Below, one piece after another: positions 11,271-22,739 of a stretch of 64,000 bases of DNA. Made by a program: the position numbers and the translations under genes. Position 1 is the first letter of the stretch. Each line of letters begins with the position of its first letter. Source of the DNA: Diphasiastrum complanatum. Taxonomy: Eukaryota; Streptophyta; Lycopodiopsida; Lycopodiales; Lycopodiaceae. The stretch lies in the NCBI GenBank assembly GCA_029204225.1, contig CM055097.1, forward strand, positions 1,533,414-1,597,413. Reading direction: 5' to 3'. Below the pieces are notes generated by a model. That model saw only the letters and a program-made list of their open reading frames with translations, searched no databases and was not told where the DNA came from.

Positions 11271-12123
11271 GACGCAGGGGTGCTGGAAAGTTGATTAAGT
11301 GGAATTGTCAAGAGAATTAGAGAATCTGTGGATTTGTCTAGAGAAGAGAAATGTGTGAGGAAACATTAATCTCATAACATGTTAGGACTTCTATGAGATC
11401 AATACCACATTCTCACAACGTAGTTGGAAAAGGGATGATCACATGATGGTGCCATTGGTTCAAAGTCAGACATTGAACTCTCATGAAGTCAAATCAAACA
11501 AAAGTAGTTGGAAAAGTCATGTAAGCAACACTAATGCTTAGGTTGGTCTTGTTGAACAAGATTTGTGCTTGTGCATGGATTGTGCTAGGTTTACAATATT
11601 TGTTTTAAAGGCTCAAATGTTGGTGACCAAAAAAAAGCATGTTCAATCTTCTTTGCAAAGGCACATGATAAAGGTATAGACCCCTTTGGAGCAGGCTTGA
11701 GCCACTTCTTCGCTAAGCTTAATTAAGGATGTACAGCTAAGCTTAATTAAGGACTTAATTAAGGACGTACAATGGTACATAATGATTATAGTGCAAATTA
11801 AGAAGTGTTTGAAAATGATTTAGAATTTTGGGGCTAAGCAAGGCATCTTTCATATTACACAAGATTACCTTGGCACTTTCAAAGAAAAGCCTATTGCCTA
11901 ATGTGAGAATGTAGATTGTTATTTTGTACATTTCTTCTTTCCCAAGGCAAAGACCAAGTTTTGTAGTATGTTAGTGAGTGATAAGTCATATATATTGAAC
12001 AAATACCACGTAGCAAGTAGCATTTCCTTGGTCAATGTCAAATAATCAACCAAGGGACAAGTTAATGACTTTTCTACGAGTAATGGGTCCATGTTTTCTT
12101 TGTTCAATTAGAAAATAGCCAAT

Positions 12124-13849
12124 ATAAGAGACAAAATAATGAGTTTTCTACTTGTGCATGGCGACTACATGCACTATAACTTGATGTGTGCAATTTCTAA
12201 GCTTTTTGGTCTTGTATTTAGGAATAAACATATGAACAAGGTCAACAAATACTTCCACTTAATATGTGTACATTGGCAAGCACTTGTCAAGCCTTTATAG
12301 GAATCCATATGCAAACTTTTCTACTTGTGTGGCAACTACATGCATTACAAAGTGATGTGTGCAATTTCTAATCTTTTTTTTTGTGAGGAATATACATATG
12401 AACAAGCTCAACATATACTTCCACTTAGGTGTACATTGGCATGCACTTGTCAAGCCTCTATATCTATGTAACTGTGTGCTAGTCAACACATGTACAATGC
12501 ATAGCTAGCTTGGAAGTAAGAATATAGATTCTAGATCATAAATATTGGACTACATAAGCATCTAAAATATCTTACTAAAAAGAAATTGCTTGTGATAAAA
12601 AAATGTCACCATGCCATTTGATAGCATTCAAGGGAGCGATTGGGTGGCAAGTAAGGACAAGGGAGGCTTATAAATTGAGCCACATATTGAACAATATTAG
12701 AAGAATCAAATGATAAAACATGGAGAATTCAACATCACCAAATGCCTCAAAGGCATATGCAAGACATGCAAATGACATTGGTACACATTGCATGGGCTTG
12801 TATGACCATTAAAGTAGCAAGAATTGGCCTTTGAATAGTCGGTTGAGGGTTGTGAGATAGAAAGGTTCTAGATTGAGTATTGTGGGGCCGATTTTTGTAC
12901 TCATGCTCTAAAAAGTGAAAGAAGACAAGGCTCCATATTGTGATGGCCTTTTTTGAGTGAGATGGTTGAGTAATTTGAAATGTGCAATGCTAAGCTATCC
13001 TTTGATTTTGTGAGGACATTCAATGAGGTTGCTTTGTAAGTAGATATGTGTTAGTGAAAAAAGTTTGTTAGCTTTTAGAATGGCACACAATCATGTTTTT
13101 GTTTTGGGATTTTCTTGTATTTAATGATGGTACTTTGGACATAATCTATTGTTTTGGGGCACGTCAATGTTATAAGAAAGATTTACTATGGCAAGTCATT
13201 GATGGACATTAAAATTTAAAAAAAGTATTATCAATGAGCGGAAAGCTTTTTGCTTGTCACAAAATGTTAGTGCATTGTGAATTGCTAAAGAAAAGCAATG
13301 TTGCGCAATATATCTTTTGTAACAAAATGGATGTCAAACATGATCTGTAGTGAAATTAAAACATTGATATTCTCTATGCCAATCATAGATATTGAGAAAT
13401 ATATTAGAGTTGGTTTCTGACACAACTGGTTGTACATTTATATGTCCTAGGACACCTGTAGAGCAAAACCACCCAACCAACAAGAAATGGCTAGTCAATA
13501 CTCTAACCACTTCACTCCCAAGCCAAGGTGAATGAATACAAGAGAGGAGGGGATCTTGGCTTCATGAATCAGAAAATTCAATGAGGAGATGGGCGAGTTC
13601 CACCAAGATATATACTCTCCAATACATAGCTAATATTCTCTCTAGGATCCCTCCATTCCTATCATAAGTAATTGACCTCCTATTCTTGCATTATAGCAGT
13701 CAAACACCATGCAAGTGCTCCATAGTCCAATTATAGGTCTGGGCCCTCATAAGATTAATTACATTACCGTTCAAGTCCAGAATGACGAGGCATAACTAAT
13801 AACCTTATACACTGGAGTATCAGCTATCCATGTCAAGAATTATTCCGAA
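12124..13849. other. Spacer between inverted arms, with a 173-bp-period direct repeat
   Basis: A direct duplication occupies 12144-12300 and 12317-12464. Both units start TTTTCTACTTGTG and end CACTTGTCAAGCC, and the period is 173 bp. From 12480 to 13849 I see only AT-rich sequence with no gene or transposon motif. Confidence 0.6.
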
Positions 13850-14580
13850 TCCCACATGCTGGACATGGACGTAATAGAAGGAGCTAAAGCAATGAGGTTT
13901 GGTGCCAGTGAAGCTTTGTTGTGTGCCAATTATTTATGCAATAGGTGGCCAAGTGTTGTTTTGGATGGAAAGACACCTTTTGAGATTCTATTTGGTAGGA
14001 TGCTGAGTGTCAAATATCTCAAAACTTTTGGATGTGTATGCTACTTCAACATTAATCTTGATGATAGGACAAAGGAGGATCCATCTTCAAAGAAGGTATG
14101 TTTGTTGGTTATAGTGAGGTGAGCAAGGCTTACAAAGTTTATATTCCTTCAACTAAAAAAGTGGTCAGAGGAAGAGATGTCATTGTTTATAAAGGAAACA
14201 TTGCAAAGGTTGATTATAATGATGATGTGGTTGTTGGATCTAACATTCTTGATGTTGATGACAATGTTGATGATACTTTGGATGGTGATGGTGAAGAAGC
14301 ATCTTTAAGTCAAAAGCCAAGGAGGACATCAAGGCAAAGGCAAAAACCTTCAAGGTTCACATATGATGAAAAGCGTAAGCAAGTGGTTGAAGGTACAAAC
14401 TTTGCTTTCCTAACCTCTTTTGATGAACCTACATTTAGAGATGAAGCAAGGCAAAAAGTGGAGTGGGTCCAAGCAATGGATCTTGAGTATCAAGCTCTTA
14501 TGAAGAACAACACATGGAGAAAGGGAGCTTCCTAAAGGACAAGAAGTCAATTGGATGTAAGTGGATCTTCAAAGTGAAGA
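13850..14580 (+). mobile_element. Ty1/copia family B, integrase C-terminus to RT start
   Basis: Plus-strand copia fragment homologous to the minus-strand copy at 28281-29388. It opens inside the integrase (EGAKAMRFGAS, ALLCANYLCNRWPSV, KTPFEILFGRMLSVKYLKTFGC). A frameshift near 14098 follows, then FVGYSEVSKAYKVYIPSTKKVV, an acidic linker rich in Asp and Val, the KPRRTSRQRQKPSR basic stretch and the beginning of RT (MDLEYQALMKNNTW). It stops at about 14580, within 16 bp of the inner end of the right lipase arm. It also lacks a stretch relative to the other copy (between GAS and EALLCAN). Non-functional. Confidence 0.8.
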
Positions 14581-15294
14581 GTCATATTCAATTTGGCTAT
14601 TTTCTAATTGAACAAAGAAAATATGGACCCATTACTCGTAGGAAAGTCATTAACTTGTCTCTTGGTTAGTTATTTGACATTGACCAAGGAAATGCTACTT
14701 GCTACGTGCTATTTGTTCAACATATATGACTTATCACTCACTAACATACTACAAAACTTGGTCTTTGCCTTGCGGTACAAGAAATGTACAAAACATCAAT
14801 CTACGTTCTCACATTGGGCAATAGGATTTTCTTTGAAAGTGCCAAGGTAAACTTGTGGAATATGAAAGATGCCTTGCTTAGCCCCAAAATTCTAAATCAT
14901 TTTCAAACACTCCTTAATTTGCACTAATGATCATTGTGTACCATTGTACATCCTTGATTAAGCTTAGCCAAGAAGTGGCTCAAGACTCCAAATGCCCACA
15001 AATATTTGAGCGTTAAACAAGACCAACCTAAGCATTAGTGTTTCTTACATGACTTTTCCAACTTCTTTTGTTTGATTTGACTTCATGAGAGATCAATGGT
15101 TGACTATGAACCAATGACACCATCATATGATCATCCCTTTGACAACTACGTTGTGAGAATGTCGTATTGATCTCATAGAAGTCCTAAAATGTTACGAGAT
15201 TAATGTTTCCTCACACATTCTCTTCTCTAGACAAATTCAGGGATTCTCTTCTCTTGACAATTCCACTTCAACTTTCCAGCACCCCCGCGTCTCC

Positions 15295-15458
15295 TTTATG
15301 CTTTCCACAAACATATATCTCACTTAATCCTTTATGCTTTCCACAAACATATATCTCACTCCGATCATCATCTGAACCATAGCATGATATATTAATCCTT
15401 TATGCTTTCCACAAATATATATCTCACTCCGATCGTCGTCTGAACCATACCATCATCT
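15295..15458 (+). repeat. Promoter repeat array of the broken lipase copy
   Basis: Successive units containing CCTTTATGCTTTCCACAAA followed by ATATATCTCACT, then CCGATC and TCTGAACCATA in the two complete units. The first unit is short and lacks the CCGATC part, so the array has one partial plus two full units. The intact copy has two. This is a copy-number difference between otherwise matched promoters. Confidence 0.7.
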
Positions 15459-15610
15459 TGATCATCCGAGAATAGCAAGGGTTTCTGATTGTCAAGGGAG
15501 CTAAAACATTACTGCAATCAACCAGAAACAAGATCCTCCTGTGGAGTGTAGATATCGCTGTCCTGTTCACTACCTAGTACCAGAGGGCGGAGTCCCACAT
15601 AATAAACGTC

Positions 15611-17249
15611 ATGGCAGTATGTACAGACTTACATAGCTTAGCTGTGGCATCCACAAGACTTGAGCATCAGGCCAACATTGAGTGTACTTCTTCCCTGGGA
15701 ACTTCTTTCATTCCTCCAATTAAACATGTTAAATTCACCAAACTTGAAGAGCGTGGCCACCTTCGTTGGACCAAGGGAAGCCGTGTTGTTGCATCCTCAA
15801 CGATGTGCAACCGGCTACCATTGGTGGGTGTATCGAATGGTGTCCCTATCAGATCAAGGAAATTTTTAAATTTTTAATCATGGAGCCGTGAATTTAGAAA
15901 AGTTAGATGGGACACCATTCGATACACCCACCAATGGTAGCCGGTTGCACAAATACAGATGGAGGGATATTCAAGGAGCAAAGAACTGGGAAGGGCTCCT
16001 TGAGCCTATTGATCCAGATCTCAGAGGAGAGCTTCTCAGATATAGCGAATTGGCGCAAGCCTGTTATGATGCGTTCGACTTTGAGAAGCACTCCAAATAC
16101 TGCGGAAGCTGCAAATACAACAGAAAGAAGTTGTTGGAGAAGGTCGGCTTACAGTATGCAGCTGATTATGAAGTGACAAAGTATCTGTATTCGACTTCTG
16201 ACATTCATCTTCCAGATTTCTTCCAAAGAAGCGATTGTGGAGAAACATGGAGTCGAGACTCAAACTGAATGGGCTTCGTTGCCGTCTCCAATTCCGCCAG
16301 GGAGATTCGAAGGCTGGGAAGACGGGACATTGTGGTTGCTTGGAGGGGGACTGTCGCGACTCCTGAATGGATACGCAATCTACAGGACTGGCTGAGCCCC
16401 TCCGCTCTGGAGACAGGTTTCAGAAGCATCTACATGTCCAAGTACAGAAGGAGCCGGTATAACAGGGAAAGCGCCCAAGAGCAGATCGTGTCCGAGATCA
16501 GAAGGCTGTTGAATAAATACGAAGGCCAGGATCTCAGTATCACCATTACCGGCCATAGCCTAGGTGGCGCCTTGGCACTTCTCAGCGCCTATGATATCTC
16601 AAAATTGGAAGCAAGTGTGAGAAGATCTAAACAGTCAATGCAGTATTGCACTAGTTCAAGCACCACTAACCATTCCACTCAACGATCACTGCGTTTGCGA
16701 AATGGATGCCTAGATCCCTCTGAGAGCGTGCCGATCACTGTTTTCACGTTTGCTGGGCCACGAGTTGGAAACGATGCATTCTGTGACAGATGCGAGGAGC
16801 TGGGGATCAAAGCATTGCGGGTGGTGAACCAGAAGGATGTGGTGCCCAAGGTACCTGGGGTGGTGCTGAACGAGAATATGCACGTCCTTCGCAGCTGCAT
16901 CGACAAACTACAATGGACATACTCTCACGTGGGCATGGAGCTGGCGCTCAACACACGAGATTCCCTTCACCTAAATTGCAGGTTTTTGGACTTTGCAGGC
17001 CATCACAATCTCGAAGCTTATCTTCACCTTCTGGATGCATATCACAGCACCCAAAAACGCTTTTCCTTATCTGGGCAACGCGATCTCGCTCTTGTCAACA
17101 AATTCTCGGAGCTACTGAAGCCCCAGTACTGCATCCCTCCCTACTGGTGGCAGGAAGAGAACAAGGGACTGCAACAGAACGAAAAGGGGAGATGGGTGCA
17201 GCGTGAAAGAGAGGAGGAGCACATCCCCATCGTGTACAGGGACGCCTAG
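15611..17249 (+). pseudogene. Broken duplicate of the plastid lipase gene
   Basis: Second copy of the 533-codon lipase. The start and first 64 codons match the intact copy, to SSTM. There the frame enters a 148-bp foldback insertion (15804-15951) that replaces about 69 bp (codons 66-88) of the intact gene, ending the first open stretch in a TAA at 15875-15877. Homology resumes at AGATGGAGGGATATTC, with a second lesion at 16266-16268 where the Trp192 codon became TGA. A third change is an in-frame 42-bp deletion removing 14 codons between PSAL and ETGFRS. The nucleophile elbow GHSLGGALA and all later motifs survive in the last open segment (16269-17249). It ends one codon earlier (TAG) than the intact copy. 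Most likely a pseudogene; a truncated product from an internal Met cannot be excluded. Confidence 0.9.
15804..15951. mobile_element. 148-bp foldback/MITE-like insertion in lipase copy
   Basis: Perfect 43-bp terminal inverted repeats (15804-15846 and 15909-15951, outer ends TGTGCAACCGG/CCGGTTGCACA) flank a 62-bp AT-rich loop. There is no coding capacity. The usual target-site duplication is not visible; instead the insertion replaces about 69 bp of target. Superfamily cannot be assigned from the termini. Confidence 0.85.
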
Positions 17250-17330
17250 TGAAGGATCGATCCCTCTCCACTCCACCGTACACAAACTATACAAAGGAAG
17301 AGAATCCACAAAACTTCCCTGAGCTCCACA

Positions 17331-17975
17331 AAACTTTCTTATTTTCAAATGACAAAAAATGGCCACTATGCTTAATGATTTCTTCTATAACAATGACCCC
17401 ACTACCCTTAATTTGAACTCTAGAGCTCCAAGATTAGGGAGGGCATGCCATCATTTTTAACACAGAGCCTTGTAGATTGTCCTTCAATAGAGATCAAGAC
17501 ACGATTCTTCTTCATGAGAATGGCTACCTTAAGACTGGGTGTCATAGACACCTACAATCATTCTCTACTTTATTGGCTCATAGATGATCCAATTCTTATC
17601 AAAAGAGAGCTAGCAAGATCTCACCGAGTCTTTAATTTTGAAGCATGTCCCTAAATCAATCAATTTATTGTATTCTCCCTTGAAAGTCCAATGGAGACAT
17701 CATCCTCAAAAATCAAGTTCATTAAATGATTCAATGAACAAGACTTCTAAATGTGGAAGTTCATGATACTATTGATCTTGTTGGAAAAAGATTTGTAGGA
17801 TATTGTTGAAGGCACTAAGTTAATATGAGAACTTAACCAATTGTAATTGCAAAAATTGGAGGCAATGGGACTCTAAGGCCCTTGTCGTGATAGTCTCAAA
17901 TCTAAGGGATTCTCATTTTTTTCATGTCAACTAATGCACAAACTCCAAGCAACCTTGGAACATAGGTCTATCAAA
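17331..17975. other. Unassigned sequence right of the inverted duplication
   Basis: No recognised gene or element. The short frame 17445-17654 has no motif. AT-rich. Confidence 0.35.
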
Positions 17976-18370
17976 GATTAGCCAAATAAGGTCCCAAAAT
18001 CATATCATAGGCACAAAGGACCACCATATATTGTTGATTATGTGCTAAATTTGGGGATTTCACCATTTATGGATTCTCTATAATGAGCTTTGGGAACTTC
18101 TCTTCTTGCCTGAGAGCTATGGATTTTGCCTATTGGTGGTTCATGTGCCTACCTTCACATGAGAGCTTGATCATGCTCTAGCTTAAGGCCCTATTTAATG
18201 AATGATCATTTATTGGATGATTCTATTTGCCATGCTTGGCGAAGTTCTTTTCATTTTGTCTTTTGTTTTGGATTTCTTGTCTATTTTCTTGTTTTTTTGG
18301 TTTTACCATGTTAATTAATGTGATTGATGTTCATGAATGGACTAAATGTAAGGATCCTATGATCAGCACA
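17976..18370 (+). repeat. Dispersed repeat, copy 1
   Basis: Homologous in the same orientation to 52130-52500. Shared blocks include AAATAAGG, CCCAAAATCATA, GGCACAAAGGACCA, GTGGTTCATGTG, CACATGAGAG, TTGATCATGCTCTAG and GAATGGACTA, ending GCACATGACA in both. No coding potential. It could be a solo LTR or other non-coding element; termini are not clear. Confidence 0.6.
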
Positions 18371-19059
18371 TGACAATGGATGTGATTTTTATTACATTTT
18401 GAATTAGTCAAGATATCAATCTTATTTGGATTCATTATGCTTTTGGAAGATAGATCTTAATGCATTCAATTTGTTATTTACTGATTTTCATTGGTTATCG
18501 TGCATGAACACATTTCATAGTTAAATATCAATTAGATCTTGACACTTTGGGTCTTTCACAATCACAACATCAAGTTGATCAAGAAGGCTCTCGAAATGGT
18601 TAACATAATCATTGATCAATGTTAGTCAAACATATCTTACAAGCAAAGTGCCTTTGGTATAATCTTGCGGTGACATCTTGTCTTTCTTACAAAGTCTGCC
18701 ACTAACAAAGATAGCACAGGTGCTTATGTCCTCTTATTAACTACATTATAAAACTAGTCCTACTCTAATTTAGCACCATCCAAATGGTTATATTTTGCAT
18801 TACTTATTAATGAATACATGGGCTAATTACATGCGGGACATGACACTCCCCCTATTTAAGCATTTTTTTTTTCTAAAAATTAAAGATCATGTGATACTTC
18901 GTCAAGTGTCATGTTCCATGAATCCTTCGGCAATTGTCCCCAAAAAAAATAATCTTTGGCCACCTTTAAAGTAGGAATGATATTTCCATGTAGCACGGAT
19001 TGCTAACAAGCGTGTTTCACACAACTTGTGTAGCGCTTCGTGCTAAGGTGGAGCAATCT
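18371..19059. other. Unassigned AT-rich sequence
   Basis: No gene, RNA or domain seen. It leads into the gypsy remnant, whose integrase end begins near 19060. Confidence 0.35.
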
Positions 19060-21010
19060 TGTATCATCCACCAACCGTTGCACTATGGTGATTCCAAGGG
19101 ATGGACAAGAAAGTCCATTGGCATTATTGCATCTTGGCCATACACCAGTTGAAATGGCGTATGTTCAGTGCTGCCTTTGTATGTAGCTCTAAAATCTCAC
19201 AGAGCTTGTGCTCCCAATCTAAGCTGCTTGCTTCCACTGTTTTTGTCAAAATGCCGCATAGAATCTTATTAGAAGATGGCTTGTTGGCCATTGCCTCTAG
19301 GATAGTGAGGCATGCTGAAGCAATGAATCACGATGACTCTTCTAATTGACAAAGTGAGTCCCTCGATCGCTAACTAGCTCAACTGGGCATCCGAAGCACA
19401 CAATGATATGCTCATAAAGGAATTTATCGATGGACCTAGCATTTTCTATGCACACCACTGTGGCTTCATCTTGTAAGATAATCTGTAGCCATGAGATATC
19501 AGACTTGGGTACTACGAGTGGCTGGGTGCATAGGGCCGACGTAATCGAGTCTCCATTTCTCAAATGGCACTTGAGCCAATATAGGATGTAACTGCTCCCA
19601 TTTCTCAAATGGCGCTTGAGCCAATATAGGATGTAATTGCTCATAATTTGTCTTCATTAGTCTTCGTGTCCTTTGACATACATCACATTGTTTGATATAA
19701 GCTTTAATATCCTTATGCATAGTTGGCCACCAACAATCGAGGATTGTAGGATCTTGCTTATTGGTACATCAATTGCAAAGTGTCCACCTCCCATTGCTTC
19801 ATGCAATAGGGGCATGATCTGACTTATTTCATGAGGTAGGATACATCTTCAAATGATATTATCCGCCCCTTGTCAATACAATTGGTCAACAATTAGCTAA
19901 TATGGTCTAGATTTAAGTATAAGATTCCACTGTTGAGTTGGCAAGCACTTAACTATGTCTGTGGCCCAATTTGGTATGACATCCACATAAAATAAGGCAG
20001 CATTCAATAACTCATCATCGGGTTGAGAATCCTTCTGCATCGATTTGATTTGTCACACATGATATGCCATATAATGTCGCTTGCCCTTGCATACCAGTAT
20101 ATGAAAATTGAACTCCAGCAACAAGAGTAATCATCTAGTGATTCTCCATGTGTTGCAAGTTTTGTCAACTAGGTATATCAAAGGTTGATGATCAGTGTAT
20201 TATGAAAAGTGAGTTGCCATAAGATAATGGCCAAACTTCTTGACCACAAACATCATCAACAAGGCTTCTCACTCAAGCATTGAATAGTTGATTTTAGCAT
20301 CATTAAGTTGCCAATTGGCGAATTGAATGGAAAAATCTTTCTTGTACTCATCTGGTTGGGTCAAAACTGCTCCTGTAGCATACTTTGATGCATCAATATG
20401 CACATGAAACTCAATTGTCCAATTGGGAGGCCGTGAGATTGGTGTAGATATGAGTGCATCCTTCAGGTTTTGGAAAGCTTGCAAGGCTTTCTGTATCCAA
20501 TGTGGATCAATTGTTAGCTTGTAGATAGGATGTGCCAGATCCAAAAAAGAGAGAATGAAGATCCGATAGTAGTTGGCATGCCCCATAAAAAAAAATAAAC
20601 TTCACGAATCGTTCTAGAAGGTGGAAGATCCATGATAGCATGTATCTTAGATAGATGAGTGGTGATCCCATTTCTAGATACTATGTGGCCTATAAGACCA
20701 TGTCTGACCCAAAATTAGCATTTTTTTTCTAGTTCAATGATATTTGAAATTTGCAGCATTAAGAAAGCTCTTTGTCTAAATGAGATAAGTGTTCATCATT
20801 ATGTCCATGCATGCAAAGATTGTCCAAGAAGATTTCTAGGAACTTATGTTTACATGACTTGCTGAAAAGTGCTTGGGCCATTACAAAGTACTCCATTTAG
20901 TAATAACTTTGTAGGCATATGTACTCCATTCAGTAGCAAATGTCGTCTTATGATGATCCTTGGGTGCAATCTTGACTTGGTTGTAGCCACTAAAGTGTTG
21001 GAGTTTAGAC
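19060..21010 (-). mobile_element. Ty3/gypsy remnant (RT, RNase H, integrase)
   Basis: Read on the minus strand the domains come in gypsy order. RT: FSGYNQVKIAPKDHHKTTFATEW, 21003-20935. RNase H: FHVHIDASKYATGAVLTQP and FANWQLNDAKINYS, about 20410-20275. Zinc-binding integrase end: KDIKAYIKQCDVCQRTRR, about 19715-19660. Integrase core: DYVGP, then FGCPVELVSDRGTHFVN near 19400-19345. C-terminal part: TPFQLVYGQDA-type, near 19160. Frames are interrupted by many stops. A 45-bp tandem duplication sits just after the zinc finger, so EQLHPILAQ.PFEKW appears twice. Old, inactive copy with no LTRs identified. Confidence 0.8.
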
Positions 21011-21962
21011 TTTCTCCTACTCATCCTAATTGCTCTCCTTCTTTCCAAGTAAATCGCTCTCTCAAAGAAGTCTACATTTTTTAAATTGTTTGTCACAATA
21101 GTATGCATTTTTACTCGCAAGCTTCAACAGTCGAAAAGGTGAAAAACCCGACAAAGTCTTCTACTTCACTTACGGGTCATTCTGAGTACAAAGGATTTTG
21201 TGAAAAATGCGACAAAGTGTTCACTCAAGATTTTGGGCCATTTTGGGCACTACCAGAAATGCAACATTTTTTCGAAGAATGCGAAAAATGCAACACTATG
21301 TAGATTTACACATGATCTCAAGGACAGTTTGTTACATCTTTACGCTCCAATAATCACTGACCTAATTCATCAGTTAAACAGTTGTTAACGGTCTTGTAAT
21401 CATAATGCTGAGAATACCACAAGATGATCCAGCTGCTATACAAGTAAATAAGCAATTGGAGAAACAAGGATGACTCTTAATTAATACAAGATTGATTCGA
21501 AGTCTACACGACAGAGATCAAACAACCAAAATTGGTCTTCATAATATTTGACTCCTCAGAGTTAGAGAATATAGAGAGAGAGTGAATATTTAGAACTATA
21601 GTAAGTAGGATCACGCACTTATTAGTGCAATTGTATTGTGATCTGATTGTTGTTACTACAACATTAATATACAAATTCGCTATTGTTCTATCTCATTGCA
21701 TTCCATTGAATGTTAGTTAACTCTCACTCTTCCTTTGCAAGTATCATAAACAAAGAAATGTATGGTTGTCTTTGACGCCTAATCGTTCTTACATTTCTTT
21801 ATATCAAAATATCATCAGAGAATTGCATGGCTATCTTAGATGCCTAATTGTTTTCTGCAATCTCTCTTTATGGTAGTCTAAGACTCCTACACTGATACTC
21901 TTAATCAACACAATCTGAAAACTCTATCATAACTTCGTTCTCCAAGTAATCCAGGTCCTTAT

Positions 21963-22545
21963 TGTTGAAATTGAAAAATAATCCATCTTGACTTTCGGCT
22001 TGCTACAAACTTTGTACTATGAAAGTATGTTGTTTCATAATTGTAAATGAATTTGGCCTAGATAGAGCTCGAGCTATATGGATTTGTCATATCTAGTTGG
22101 TTGAATACAACTTGCATATAAATTGTAGACTCAGAAATAGCAAAAATATGCTTGTAGAAACTCGTGGCATATCACATGCATTTATTGTAAGTGATCCATA
22201 GTGACATGCAAGGCATGCATAAAGTGAAATGGACACATGCATGATGATTTGTACAATTATAGTTAGGACTAGGACACTTGGTAAAAGTAGGTAGAGATAC
22301 ATGCATGAGATGTGACAAATGTCACTTAGACTCTAGTTTCCACTTTAGATGTGATTGAAAGTGGATGGATGTGGTTCTACCTTGAACTACCTCAAACTCC
22401 ATAAATATGTGTAGCCATTGTCATAATTTTTTATGAAGAACCAAAGCTTTGTAGCTATTCCATGCCATTTTCGATCCACACCATTTTTGCTTGATATATC
22501 TCTCTCTTTCTCTCTCTAACTCGTGTTGAGGCTAATGCTAATACA
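21963..22545 (+). repeat. Dispersed repeat of about 575 bp, copy 1
   Basis: Matches 42877-43450 in the same orientation, from TGTTGAAAT (copy 2 GTGTTGAAAT) to GGCTAATGCTAATACACT. Shared landmarks include AATAATCCATCTTGACTTT, GTAGAAACTCGTGGCAT and AGTGACATGCAAGGCATGC. The TGTTGAAA start suggests an LTR, but no internal element follows either copy. No coding capacity. Confidence 0.65.
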
Positions 22546-22739
22546 CTAAACTCTTGTACTTTTGCTCATTTGTAATTTAATACTATGATTTTCTGATTCT
22601 TAGCATGCTAGATTGTGGTTAAGCCATAAGTTCTGTATTAGATCTTGCTATTCAATCTAGAATCAGATTATTGTGCTAATCATAAAGCTTAATAAGATCT
22701 ATCATACTTGTGAATTATCCCCACATGTCACAACTACAA

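Larger units (their letters stand above)
9291..12123. repeat. Left arm of large inverted duplication
   Basis: This block is present again, reverse-complemented, at 14596-17330. It includes the 3' flank, coding region, upstream region and a further 1.1 kb beyond the promoter of the lipase gene. The arms agree closely over most of their length by eye, with a few indels. The outer ends match down to GTGGAGCTC (9292-9300 versus 17321-17329); the inner ends match to ...TTGGCTATTTTC (near 12123 versus 14596). A spacer of about 2.47 kb separates the arms. Confidence 0.9.
14596..17330. repeat. Right arm of large inverted duplication
   Basis: Reverse complement of 9291-12123, carrying the second lipase copy and the same flanks. 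A small frame that reads MNKENMDPLLV near the inner end of each arm (12107-11919 minus; 14608-14850 plus) shows the homology well. Differences include single-base substitutions, an expanded promoter repeat, a foldback insertion and a 42-bp deletion in the gene. Confidence 0.9.
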
